From contig JANLGW010000043.1 of assembly GCA_024653965.1 (NCBI GenBank), positions 30,013 through 94,012 on the forward strand: a stretch of 64,000 bases of DNA. Direction: 5' to 3'. Source of the stretch: Rhodospirillales bacterium. Its GTDB lineage: Bacteria; Pseudomonadota; Alphaproteobacteria; Rhodospirillales; Magnetovibrionaceae. A program made the position numbers and the translations under genes. Shown piece by piece: positions 54,381-63,062 of this stretch (positions are counted from its first letter, which is position 1; each line of letters begins with the position of its first letter). A model generated the notes under the pieces. It saw only the letters and a list, made by a program, of their open reading frames with translations, did not search any database and was not told the DNA's origin.

Positions 54381-56444
54381 GTGTCGGCATTGGCCGAAAA
54401 AACCATCCTCAAGATTCGGCGTTTTCGGGGCCTTAGCGCCCCGCGCTTGCTATTGGCCCCGCTGTTGGCCCCGCTATTGGCCCTGTTATGGGTCATGCTG
54501 TGCTTAAGTGCGCCCGCATATGCCGAAATCGTCACCAAGGCCGACGTCAAGGCCGCGAAGGATGTCTTTAGGGCCATCGACCGCAACCTCTTCAAAGATG
54601 CCTTGCGCCTCACGCACAACGTCAAAAATCCCGACGTCGTGCGCGTTTTAGTGTGGAGCTACATCACCGCATCACACTCCCCCGCTCACTTCGGCGACGT
54701 CAAAGCGTTTCTCGAACATCATGGCGATTGGCCGCAGCGGGTTACGTTGCTGAAAAAAGCCGAAGAAACCATGCCCGAAAAAATACCGCCGAAAGACGTG
54801 CTGAAATGGTTCGAGACCATGGGCGGGCCGCTCTCCACGGCGGGGCGCATCCGCGAGGCCGAAGCGCTGTTGGCATTGAACCAAGTGGATCGCGCAAAGG
54901 CTAAACTGCGCAAACTGTGGGTGGAAGAAGAACTCAACAAAACCCAAGAAAAGCAATTTTATGCCCACCATTCCAAGTTGCTCAGCAAGGAAGACCATAT
55001 CCGGCGATTGGATCGCCTGATCTGGGAGGAACTGGATGGTGCCGCACGCCGGCAATTGTTGCGGGTTGACGAAACCACCCGCAAGGTGGCAACGGCGCGC
55101 CTGTTGCTGATGAAACGCGAAGGCAACGTGGACAAAGCCCTCACGGACTTGCAAAAAAATGCGCCGAAACTGCTGAACGATCCAGGGCTGACCTACGAAC
55201 GTCTGCGCTGGCGGCGGCGCAAAGAGCGCTTAGATGACGCGGCGGCACTGCTGAAAGACTTAACCGGCGATCCGGTGCGTCCCGACAAATGGTGGGTCGA
55301 GCGTGCCGCGATCACGCGCCATCTGCTGCAAAAGGGCAAATCCAAAGAAGCCTACTTGATTGCCAGCAGACATGGCCTCAGCGCCAAAGAAGCCGAAGCG
55401 TATTCCGAGGCCGAATGGATCAGCGGTTGGATTGCCCTGCGGTTTCTCAAAAACCCGACCCGCGCGTTGGAGCATTTCACCCATATGCATGCGGTGGTGA
55501 ACTACCCCGTTTCCGTGGCGCGCGGCGCCTACTGGGCCGGACGCGCGGCCCAGGTGCTGAAACAAGATCAAGACGCCAGAAAATGGATGGAAGATGCCGC
55601 CAAACATTCCACCACCTATTATGGGCAACTGGCGCGCGCGAAACTGGGGCTGGCCGATGTCGTTCATCCCGACTTAAGCCCGCCCGCAGCCTCGCCGATC
55701 ATGAAACAAACCTTCAACGAACACCCGATGAAGCGGGCGGCGCAAATCCTTGCCGAGATTGGCGAAAAAGACCGCATGCGTCCGTTTTTACAGCACTTGA
55801 GCGATGCCGACCCGGCGCCTGCGTGGCGGTCGTTGAGCGCGGCATTCGCCGCCGCACACGGTCGCCCGGACATCGCCATCCGTTTGTCCAAAGCTGCCGA
55901 ACGAGACGGCGCGCCGCTGGGGGCGTTGGGCTATCCGGCGCTCGATTTGCCGATCCCGCTGCCGCATAAAAACGGCGGCGGCGTAGAAGCCCCGTTGGTC
56001 TTGGCCGTCATCCGCCAGGAAAGCGAATTTTACACCCGCGCGCAAAGTCATGTCGGGGCACAGGGGCTGATGCAGGTGATGCCCGCAACCGCCAAGGCCG
56101 TCGCCAAAGCCAACCGCATGCCCTATGACCGCGACCGCCTAACGGGGGATGCCTCCTACAACCTGATCATCGGCCAAGTTTATCTGTCGGACGTGATCAA
56201 AGACTTCGATGGCTCGTACCCCATGGCGATTGCGGCGTACAACGCCGGCCCCCAACGGGTGAAACGTTGGCTGCGCATGTTCGGTGACCCGCGCAAAGGC
56301 GAAATCGACATCATCGATTGGGTCGAATTGATTCCCTATACCGAAACCCGCAACTACGTGCAGCGCGTGTTGGAAAACCTGTCGGTCTATCGCACGCGCC
56401 TAAAGCCAAACCGCGTCGCCGAAGGCACATCTTCCCAAGATTAA
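54381..56444 (+). CDS. slt: Soluble lytic murein transglycosylase
   Basis: Slt cleaves peptidoglycan, making 1,6-anhydromuropeptides in the periplasm. The 687-residue product has a signal peptide with a repeated Leu-Ala-Pro motif (LLLAPLLAPLLALLW, coded by near-perfect 15 bp DNA repeats), a superhelical domain of about 480 residues, and a C-terminal SLT domain with catalytic Glu in VIRQESEFYTRAQSHVGAQG, LMQVMPATAKAVA and IAAYNAGPQRVKRW. The start is a GTG with AAGGA 7 bases upstream. It is divergent from dapA (181 bp gap). Confidence 0.94.
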   Translation: MSALAEKTILKIRRFRGLSAPRLLLAPLLAPLLALLWVMLCLSAPAYAEIVTKADVKAAKDVFRAIDRNLFKDALRLTHNVKNPDVVRVLVWSYITASHSPAHFGDVKAFLEHHGDWPQRVTLLKKAEETMPEKIPPKDVLKWFETMGGPLSTAGRIREAEALLALNQVDRAKAKLRKLWVEEELNKTQEKQFYAHHSKLLSKEDHIRRLDRLIWEELDGAARRQLLRVDETTRKVATARLLLMKREGNVDKALTDLQKNAPKLLNDPGLTYERLRWRRRKERLDDAAALLKDLTGDPVRPDKWWVERAAITRHLLQKGKSKEAYLIASRHGLSAKEAEAYSEAEWISGWIALRFLKNPTRALEHFTHMHAVVNYPVSVARGAYWAGRAAQVLKQDQDARKWMEDAAKHSTTYYGQLARAKLGLADVVHPDLSPPAASPIMKQTFNEHPMKRAAQILAEIGEKDRMRPFLQHLSDADPAPAWRSLSAAFAAAHGRPDIAIRLSKAAERDGAPLGALGYPALDLPIPLPHKNGGGVEAPLVLAVIRQESEFYTRAQSHVGAQGLMQVMPATAKAVAKANRMPYDRDRLTGDASYNLIIGQVYLSDVIKDFDGSYPMAIAAYNAGPQRVKRWLRMFGDPRKGEIDIIDWVELIPYTETRNYVQRVLENLSVYRTRLKPNRVAEGTSSQD

Positions 56445-56545
56445 CTGAACCACCCTAGATTCGATATATTAGTGGCCTGCTTATCCCAGAAATAAAAGCC
56501 CTGTATTTGGCCCTGTATTTGGCCATGCATTTCTAGGGCAGGACA

Positions 56546-57226
56546 CTAGCGAAACTGGAAGGGCAAGTTAAATAGCAGCGGCGCATCCGCCGTTTGTGGA
56601 GGTGACGGAAAGGGAGCCGCACGGCGCACCGTATCCAGGCCCAGTGCATCCAGTGCGGAAAAACCACTCGAAACGGCAACCTCGGCACGAAGCAGGCTGC
56701 CGTCATGGGCGATCAAAAAACGTAACGTCACCGTTCCCGGCTCGCGCGCGGTGGCGGGCTTATGGCGAAGGATATGTTTCCACACCGCTTCTGAGTACGC
56801 TCTAAGCTCTGCTTCCCGTACCGCCAGGGCAACATCCTGGGCAACCTGGTTCGCCGCCTGAGGGGGAACATTGTTCACAACGGGTTTAACTTCCACAGTG
56901 GCTTGGGCCTCATTGGCTACATGATCGGGGGGGGCAGGTTTCCTGATCAAAATGGGCTTAGCAACAGGAGAGGGCGGAACAGGTTCTTCCAAAACCTTTT
57001 GAGGCGCAACCGGTTCAGGAAATACAGGCAACTCGGTCTGAAGCGATGGCGGCTCCGCAGCGGGAGGCGGCGGTGTAAAGACAAGATCAACCATCATCGT
57101 TTTATCCGCGGCGTCCCTGCCGCCCAAGAATTGAGGCAACACGAGACAGCTCAATAAAGCCATGCCGTGCAAAACGAAAGATGCCGCCAGAGCAAACCGG
57201 CCAAGGCGGTCTTCATGCCTTAACAT
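56546..57226 (-). CDS. tonB: TonB family energy transducer
   Basis: TonB spans the periplasm from the inner membrane to TonB-dependent receptors. The 226-residue product has an N-terminal transmembrane helix (about 14-33), a proline-rich central stretch (TPPPPAAEPPSLQ through EEPVPPSPVAKP) and a C-terminal TonB domain (about 140-226) with GTVTLRFLIAHDGSLLRAEVAVSSGFSALD. The start MLRHEDRLGRF at 57226 is used; a 14-codon extension is possible. ExbB/ExbD are not adjacent. It follows the copper-type receptor gene on the same strand (121 bp gap), so it is likely dedicated to it. Confidence 0.9.
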   Translation of the reverse strand: MLRHEDRLGRFALAASFVLHGMALLSCLVLPQFLGGRDAADKTMMVDLVFTPPPPAAEPPSLQTELPVFPEPVAPQKVLEEPVPPSPVAKPILIRKPAPPDHVANEAQATVEVKPVVNNVPPQAANQVAQDVALAVREAELRAYSEAVWKHILRHKPATAREPGTVTLRFLIAHDGSLLRAEVAVSSGFSALDALGLDTVRRAAPFPSPPQTADAPLLFNLPFQFR

Positions 57227-57347
57227 GCTCTCGGGCCCTCTCAAGAACGATCCATTAAGGATGATCATACTGGCTTCCCCATGGGAGATGCTCTAGGGCG
57301 GCCCGGCCCCCATGCTCGCGCACGGAGGTCGGTAGTTCCCTCGCCTT

Positions 57348-59522
57348 TTAGAATCGTACGGTGGCACCAGCGACGTATGAACGCCCTGCCCCGAACACGT
57401 TGTAGCCCCATTTGGAACCGCTATCGGCCATATCCGCGCCGCCCAACGGCAGGTGGTAGAGCTTGTCGAATACGTTTTCCACCCCGGCATTCAGCGAGAT
57501 GTTGTCCCACTCGTAGCCCGTACGTAAGTGCATCAAACCGTAGGCCGGTGTTTCGATTTCATTGCGGGTTTGCGAGACATCACTTTTGCTAAGCGCCCCC
57601 TCAAACTCGATGGCGTTGCTCCATCCGCCGAGGTTATGCTCCAAGGCAATCCGGCCATGCAGGGGCATGATGTTATATAGGCTGGCATTGGTATCGGTGT
57701 TTTCACCCTTCACCAACCCCACGGCGGCCTTGACCACACCACGGCCATAGTCGGAGCGTTCCCAAACTTCCAAATCGCCGCTGACATCTGCCCCGTACAA
57801 ACGGGCATCGTGGTTGGCCAATTGCAGCTTGATGAAATCGGTGGTGGCCGTCTGGCCCGTACGACGGTCGGCGTCGATGTAGTCTTTCACCACGGTAAAA
57901 TACGGCGTGACTTTAACGCCCCAGGTCTTGCGGGCCGGATCGTGCCAATCCGCGCTAACGCTCAAGGTATGAGCGACTTCCGGCTTGAGGTTAATATCAC
58001 CGATGTAACCGTTACCATCACCAACCCAGTTGTTCATATTCATGGCCATCGCCCCAGTGGACCACGAGTACCGTTCATGCAAGTTGGGAGATCGGGTCTT
58101 GCGGGCAAGTCCGGCCTCGTAGGTGCTGGAGGCGTCGGCTTCGTAACGCGCGAGCGCGCTCCAATCGAAATTGGCATCGGTCTTTTTGCGGTCTAACGCA
58201 TTGAAGGCGGCCACGTCAGTGGAATAGGTCGCAGTCGTGTTGTAACCCTGCACGTCACCCGTATTCATCCACACCGTATCGTTACGCACCCCCACCAGGG
58301 TCGTCCATTGATCCGTCCACCCGGCTTCCCATTCGGCAAAAGTGCCCAGACGATCGCGCTGGCCATCGGCGATATTCCAAAAATCGTTGGGGCCCATCAT
58401 CATGCCACCGATCGACGGCCACCAATCATCCAGACGGAAGTGATTAAATCCGTTGCCGACGCGCAAAGTGTCGCGTTCGGAAAGCGATATTTCGCCATTC
58501 ACCAAATACCCCCACTCGAGAGAGTCTGTGTTCATGGGCATGCTCGCGCCCTTGATGCTGCCGATAAAGTTCATTTCGTGCGTGGTATCGCGCACATAGA
58601 CGCGCCCGTCCAGCATGCCCCAGCCGAATTCCCCCTCGTAACGGCCATTGGCAAAATCAGAGGTGTTGCCGGTCAGGTCCATACGCTGATTGGGAAAACC
58701 CTCGTAAGGGATGGACTGCCGCCCGCCCTCGACGATGATCAAATGGCCGTCTTTCTCTACTGCCGCAGTTAGAGCGTGATTTTTAACCATGTACTTACTG
58801 GTCAACACGGGTTCACCCTTGCCGCCGCGGTGGTAATCGCCCGCCTGCGTCCACGATCCGTTATAACCGATGCTGAAGTTTTCCGTCGCTGCGGCCACAT
58901 CGCCAGAGGCCGTCATGCTATGGTTATTGCTGCGGTACGCCGTCGACAGGCGCCCCTGGGTATGCAAACCCTCGCCCAAAGCCGCAAAGGTCGGTTTGGC
59001 TTTCTCCACGTTGATGGAGCCAGCAATGCTATCGCCGCCCGCGCTGACCGGAGTGACACCCGCAAGCGCCTCGATCTTTGCCACATCGTTTGGATCGACA
59101 TAAGACAGGGTCGGATTCATGTGGTTGGGGCAGGACGCAGCGGCAGGCATTCCGTTGATGGTGGTTTTGATACGATCATCAGCCATGCCGCGGATCGCTG
59201 GCAGACTGGATACGCCACCCGCAGAATATAGGCTTACGCCCGCCACATCCTTAAGCAGTTTTGCAGTGTCACTGGTGGAAAGCCGCTTAGGTGCGATGTC
59301 CGCTTCCTTGATTGTCGTCTTACCTAAAAGTTTGGCGCCTTTCTCATCAACTTTTTTTTCTTCTTCCACCACATCGACGGTAACGGGTGGCAAATCAGTC
59401 GGTGATTGCGCAAAACCAGGCTGGGCGTACAAGCCCGCCAGTAACGATACGGTCAATGTAGCCGGAACAAGCGCACGGCTTGAGGCGAGCGCACGGCGCC
59501 CGCGAACGGTATGCGATAACAT
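57348..59522 (-). CDS. TonB-dependent receptor of the copper (OprC/NosA) type
   Basis: The 724-residue outer-membrane protein has a signal peptide (cleavage after FAQ, about 39), a TonB box region (DLPPVTVDVVEE), a plug domain (about 60-175) and a 22-strand barrel ending in an aromatic residue (TVRF). It carries a CxxxM motif in the plug (C131 to M135: CPNHM) and HxM in the barrel (H315 to M317: HEM), the metal ligand pattern described for Pseudomonas OprC, itself 723 residues long. Specificity for copper is therefore likely. SD AGGAG precedes the ATG, and two small hairpins lie in the leader. Neighbours are a DUF2946 gene and tonB. Confidence 0.92.
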   Translation of the reverse strand: MLSHTVRGRRALASSRALVPATLTVSLLAGLYAQPGFAQSPTDLPPVTVDVVEEEKKVDEKGAKLLGKTTIKEADIAPKRLSTSDTAKLLKDVAGVSLYSAGGVSSLPAIRGMADDRIKTTINGMPAAASCPNHMNPTLSYVDPNDVAKIEALAGVTPVSAGGDSIAGSINVEKAKPTFAALGEGLHTQGRLSTAYRSNNHSMTASGDVAAATENFSIGYNGSWTQAGDYHRGGKGEPVLTSKYMVKNHALTAAVEKDGHLIIVEGGRQSIPYEGFPNQRMDLTGNTSDFANGRYEGEFGWGMLDGRVYVRDTTHEMNFIGSIKGASMPMNTDSLEWGYLVNGEISLSERDTLRVGNGFNHFRLDDWWPSIGGMMMGPNDFWNIADGQRDRLGTFAEWEAGWTDQWTTLVGVRNDTVWMNTGDVQGYNTTATYSTDVAAFNALDRKKTDANFDWSALARYEADASSTYEAGLARKTRSPNLHERYSWSTGAMAMNMNNWVGDGNGYIGDINLKPEVAHTLSVSADWHDPARKTWGVKVTPYFTVVKDYIDADRRTGQTATTDFIKLQLANHDARLYGADVSGDLEVWERSDYGRGVVKAAVGLVKGENTDTNASLYNIMPLHGRIALEHNLGGWSNAIEFEGALSKSDVSQTRNEIETPAYGLMHLRTGYEWDNISLNAGVENVFDKLYHLPLGGADMADSGSKWGYNVFGAGRSYVAGATVRF

Positions 59523-59542
59523 AGTATTCTCCTAAAACCTTG

Positions 59543-59581
59543 GGAGCACGAAGCTCCGCCAACCGGGGTGGTATTCCCCGG
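59543..59581 (-). promoter_or_regulatory. Two adjacent small stem-loops in the receptor mRNA leader
   Basis: CCGGGG-TGGTATT-CCCCGG (59563-59581) and GGAGC-ACGAA-GCTCC (59543-59557) lie 5 bp apart between the DUF2946 stop and the receptor ATG. Neither is followed by a T-run, so they are not typical terminators. They may affect mRNA stability or translation of the receptor. Confidence 0.45.
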
Positions 59582-59615
59582 ATCGAAATGGTGTTTAGCC
59601 ATTAGGCATACGGTG

Positions 59616-60068
59616 TTAGGAGAAGAAGGGAGGGTCGCGCGAAGTCTGAACAAGGTAGCGCGAAAGAGCGAGCTGGTTTTCAACCGCCCACGGATAAACA
59701 ATATAATAAGCGGTGCTCGGCGACTGAACCACAGGCCAGGCTTCTGGAGTCAGCGCCGCGACGGTTAACGTGCAATGGAACACGCACAGTTTGTGTTGAT
59801 TTTGATGATCGGAAGATGGGGATGCCGGGCTGGAACCGGACACGCAAATGTCCGTTGCGGTGACGATGCCATCCGCAACCAAAGCATTTGAAGCAAGGTT
59901 AAATGCCGGAGCCGCCGCAGCTGCGCCATGGCCGAGCGCAATAATCGACGCCAGCAGCCATACGGTCAGCAGCTTACCTAACCTTGCGCAAAACTCATTG
60001 AGACTGAAGTGTTGCACTTTCCCCCCGACAAGCGGCAACCGTATTGTAAAAATGGACCTTTTATCCAT
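59616..60068 (-). CDS. DUF2946-like His/Cys-rich exported protein
   Basis: The 150-residue product has a hydrophobic N-terminal segment (about 33-53, LLTVWLLASIIALGHGAAA) preceded by a positively charged stretch, consistent with export or anchoring. Its mature part has C75 and a cluster of metal-type residues: H88, H92, C95, H98 and C99 (DHQNQHKLCVFHC), as in DUF2946. Such genes are often found beside copper receptor genes. It lies 93 bp upstream of the copper-type receptor on the same strand. Copper binding is inferred, not shown. Confidence 0.7.
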   Translation of the reverse strand: MDKRSIFTIRLPLVGGKVQHFSLNEFCARLGKLLTVWLLASIIALGHGAAAAAPAFNLASNALVADGIVTATDICVSGSSPASPSSDHQNQHKLCVFHCTLTVAALTPEAWPVVQSPSTAYYIVYPWAVENQLALSRYLVQTSRDPPFFS

Positions 60069-60189
60069 CAGCCCGCACGTTGATAATCGCGCGAAGCCCG
60101 AATTTCAAGGTGGTTTCTTGAGGCCTTAGTTTGATTTGAGCAGCCATAGAGCCACCGCAGCAGTCGTTTGCCGTACGGAACTTAAGCAA

Positions 60190-60735
60190 TCAACTCCCCG
60201 ATGCAGCCTTCGGCGCGCCCGGCACCGAAATGCTCGGCGCGGTCCTGGCGGGCTGGCCAATCTGCCCCCCGGCCTTCACCACAAGATTGACCCGGTCCTC
60301 GCCCGGCTTGGCATCCGAGGCTTTTGCCTCGACAGGCACCCTGCCATTGGCCGCGTCCATTATTTTGACGTCGGCGTCGCTCATATGAGTGATATGCCCC
60401 TCCAGGAAAGCGCCTTCCTGAATGGAGAGGTTTTCATGCAAGATGTCACCGACGACATGCGCGGTTTTGGCCAAATTCACGAACTTGGCTTTAATCTGGC
60501 CGTTAACACGACCGTGCACACGTACCGTGTCGGCATAAATTTCACCGTTGATCGTGGCGCTCTCGCCAATCAACAGCACTTTGGCGCGAATGTCCCCGGA
60601 GACCATGCCATCGATTTGCACTTCTCCTGCACTCTCCAGATCGCCCACGATCTGCAGATCGGAGCTGATGATGGATGGAACCGTGCGCGGTTGCGCCGCT
60701 TGTTGCTGGTTATTTTTCTTACTCTTTGAAAACAT
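60190..60735 (-). CDS. Bactofilin
   Basis: Bactofilins form nucleotide-independent cytoskeletal filaments and organise cell-wall enzymes. The 181-residue product has the DUF583 beta-helix core (residues about 20-120), with repeating segments such as SSDLQIVGDLESAGEVQIDGM, SGDIRAKVLLIG and DTVRVHGRVNGQIKA. Ends are low-complexity. It overlaps the M23 peptidase gene by 17 bp, a common bactofilin-M23 pairing (as in Caulobacter and Helicobacter CcmA systems). Confidence 0.93.
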   Translation of the reverse strand: MFSKSKKNNQQQAAQPRTVPSIISSDLQIVGDLESAGEVQIDGMVSGDIRAKVLLIGESATINGEIYADTVRVHGRVNGQIKAKFVNLAKTAHVVGDILHENLSIQEGAFLEGHITHMSDADVKIMDAANGRVPVEAKASDAKPGEDRVNLVVKAGGQIGQPARTAPSISVPGAPKAASGS

Positions 60736-62041
60736 AGCGCCCTGCCTTGATCAATTGCATGGGGTCCAACCCCTTATCGCGGAACAGCACTTCGTAATGA
60801 AGATGATTGCCGGTGCTGCGCCCGGTGCTGCCGATAATACCGATCTTATCCCCAAATTGAACTTCTTGTCCCACCTTAACCGTCAATTTCGACATGTGGG
60901 CGTAACGGGTCCTGATGCCCGCGCCGTGGTCGACTTCAACCATTTTGCCAAAATTGCCATTCCAGCCCGCAACCGTCACCTTGCCCGGCGCCGTCACATA
61001 GATCGGCGCGCCTGCGGTCGAGCCAAAATCCAGACCATAATGCATCGCCCAGCGGCGGTTCATGGGATCGCGGCGTTTACCATACGTGGACGTGATATAA
61101 TACCCATGCAACGGCACCGCAAACGGCATTTTTTTAATCACCGCCTGCAAGCTTTCGGAATAGGCCAAACGATTTTCAAGGTTTTGCAATTTGGTCTTTA
61201 AGCGTCCGCCGGGGCGATCATCGGCCTGGAATTCGATAAATGGACCGCCCTGGCCCGCGACCAAATCGGCATCGCCGGCCATCAGATCCTCAACATCGAG
61301 CCCCGCCAGTTCGACCAATTTTTCCATCGACGTAACAAAGGTATCGGTCTGTTCGGTCAGGCGTTCAACGGTGGTATTTTCTTTTTCTTCCATCGACACC
61401 AACTGGTTTTCCAACACCTTGATGTCGCGGCGCATCTGGGTACTTTCAAACAACGCCGTGTTGCGCTGTGTCAGAGCGCTTTGCAGATCGCTTTCGATCG
61501 AAGACATATCGTCTTTGAGCGTGAAATTGCGCTCTGCCAGCGATTGCATCTGGCTTTCAACGCTGCTCAGGTCATCTTGCATGGTCAGGCGCGTCGCTTC
61601 GACATCCGCGCGCTCCTTGCGCGAAACGCTCAGGGACTTAAGATCGTCCTGCAGCTTGGTGTTCTGCCCGGCCAACTTGATCATCAAAGCGTGATTTTCT
61701 TCAAGATTGCTGACCACGTTGGAGAAGCGTTTTTGGTAATCCGCGACCTCGCCCAAAAGCGAGCGATACGCCACCCGCACGTCGGCGATCTGCGCATCTT
61801 TCTGCGCGAGTTGAACTTCATGGATAAACACGTTGCCGCTGGTGAACCCGACCCAGCCGATCATAGCGACGAGCGCAACGCTGGCCGCGCCTTGCCGACG
61901 CGACGTCAGGTTCAGGCACTTCACGCGGCCTTCGGAACGGAAAACGATTTGACGAAAGGGGAACAGGATATGCAGACGCTCATCAACCCAATCTTGGGCC
62001 GATTCAAAAAACGACTGGGCAGACCGCCGTTTTTCCGTCAT
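60719..62041 (-). CDS. M23 family metallopeptidase with coiled coil
   Basis: The 440-residue product has an N-terminal cytoplasmic segment, one transmembrane helix (about 50-70, ASVALVAMIGWVGFTSGNV), a long coiled coil (about 75-240) and a C-terminal M23 domain. The zinc-binding motifs are HYGLDFG (HxxxD) and HLHYE (HxH), both intact, so it is likely an active endopeptidase on peptidoglycan. It is coupled to bactofilin, which probably localises it. The gene has a long (463 bp) upstream region with no confirmed gene. Confidence 0.95.
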   Translation of the reverse strand: MTEKRRSAQSFFESAQDWVDERLHILFPFRQIVFRSEGRVKCLNLTSRRQGAASVALVAMIGWVGFTSGNVFIHEVQLAQKDAQIADVRVAYRSLLGEVADYQKRFSNVVSNLEENHALMIKLAGQNTKLQDDLKSLSVSRKERADVEATRLTMQDDLSSVESQMQSLAERNFTLKDDMSSIESDLQSALTQRNTALFESTQMRRDIKVLENQLVSMEEKENTTVERLTEQTDTFVTSMEKLVELAGLDVEDLMAGDADLVAGQGGPFIEFQADDRPGGRLKTKLQNLENRLAYSESLQAVIKKMPFAVPLHGYYITSTYGKRRDPMNRRWAMHYGLDFGSTAGAPIYVTAPGKVTVAGWNGNFGKMVEVDHGAGIRTRYAHMSKLTVKVGQEVQFGDKIGIIGSTGRSTGNHLHYEVLFRDKGLDPMQLIKAGRYVFKE

Positions 62042-62504
62042 CGCCTACGTCCCCTTCACTCCCTTGCCCGTATAGCAACCCATACAAGCTGGCGCATCTC
62101 AAAAACACTCAACTAAGCACAAGTACGCTGGTTATGGGCCAGCGGAAAACCGCGTAACAATCTGGGAAAGGCTCCCCCACGGCAAGACAGGTTTCTCTTG
62201 AGGCAGTGGATCGCTAAGCTCCCCCTGGGCCGCCCTGTCCTGAACATGCCCGCAAAAAGTATCTGCATGAAGTCCCCCTGGCAAGTCATTTCACAGGCTT
62301 TAATACAATATTCACCATAAAGGGCTGGCAAGCGAATATTCCTAATATCTTATGATTCAATGTGTTACAGAGCATATTTGAACCCATATCTTTACAGGGG
62401 GTATTCGAACATCCACGATACAGCCCTTTTACCATCCAAACCAAGGCGCTATGCTCTGCGCATTGTCCAGACTCAAAGGATGCGGCGAAAAACCGTACAG
62501 CGCC
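62042..62504. other. Intergenic region between the M23 peptidase gene and pgpA
   Basis: This 463 bp divergent gap has no recognised gene. It contains a stem-loop (CGCTGG with CCAGCG, around 62129-62146) and one short reading frame with a strong ribosome binding site (62113-62268, minus). No similarity to SRP RNA, RNase P, tmRNA or a known riboswitch is apparent by eye. Confidence 0.45.
62113..62268 (-). CDS. Possible small leader ORF upstream of the M23 peptidase gene
   Basis: A 51-codon frame starting MQILFAGMFRTGRPRG has AGGGGG 5 bases before its ATG. It is basic and has no recognisable family. It ends about 70 bp before the M23 gene start, on the same strand. It could be a chance frame or a leader peptide; evidence is weak. 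Confidence 0.2.
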   Translation of the reverse strand: MQILFAGMFRTGRPRGSLAIHCLKRNLSCRGGAFPRLLRGFPLAHNQRTCA

Positions 62505-63062
62505 ATGACCGCCATCACACCCGATCCTAAACCGACGGAAATTCTCCCCCCTCAATCCGCCCTGAACCCCCGCCCCAATTTGGCCCATCCGAGTGTGTTA
62601 ATGGCGACTTGGTTCGGCGCAGGCTACCTGCCCAAAGCGCCGGGAACTTGGGGGTCTTTAGGGGCGCTGCCGTTTGCCTGGCTGCTCGTCGATCACGGCG
62701 GGCCGTGGATTTTGGGTGCCGCAACGGTGATTTTTTTTATCGTCGGCCTTTGGGCGGCAAAAGATTTTATGAAGCGCACCGGGGCGCACGATCCGGGCGC
62801 CATCGTCATCGACGAGGTGGTCGGGCAGTGGATCGTTTTGCTGGCCGCCCCCCTGGACCCGATAGCCTTTGGCTTGGCCTTCGTGCTGTTTCGCCTGTTC
62901 GATGTGTTCAAGCCGTGGCCCATTTCCTGGGCCGACCGCAGCATCGGCGGCGCTTGGGGCGTGATGGTGGACGACATTTTGGCAGGCCTGTTTGCCTTGA
63001 CCGTGCTTTATCCGGTGTTACTGTACGGTGGGCCATATTTTCTACTAGGAGTCGGTAAATGA
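62505..63062 (+). CDS. pgpA: Phosphatidylglycerophosphatase A
   Basis: PgpA removes phosphate from phosphatidylglycerophosphate, making phosphatidylglycerol, in the inner membrane. The 185-residue product has GYLPKAPGTWGSLGALPFAWLL, the acidic motif VIDEVVGQWIVLLAAP, and VLFRLFDVFKPWPISWADR with several hydrophobic segments. The start is uncertain: ATG at 62505 gives a plausible N-terminus without a clear site, while ATG at 62451 has AAGG four bases upstream but an odd Cys-rich start. Its stop overlaps the CinA-type gene start by 4 bp (ATGA). Confidence 0.9.
   Translation: MTAITPDPKPTEILPPQSALNPRPNLAHPSVLMATWFGAGYLPKAPGTWGSLGALPFAWLLVDHGGPWILGAATVIFFIVGLWAAKDFMKRTGAHDPGAIVIDEVVGQWIVLLAAPLDPIAFGLAFVLFRLFDVFKPWPISWADRSIGGAWGVMVDDILAGLFALTVLYPVLLYGGPYFLLGVGK

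Noticed and set aside
56501..56530. Tandem ccctgtatttgg repeat between slt and tonB
   Set aside because: Only two copies plus a degenerate third, in a convergent gap, without other structure. Probably a local slippage duplication.
62160..62300. Possible SRP, RNase P or 6S RNA in the 62 kb gap
   Set aside because: The diagnostic cores (GGAAGG-type SRP loop, RNase P GAGGAAAGTCC) are not present by eye; no support for a named RNA.
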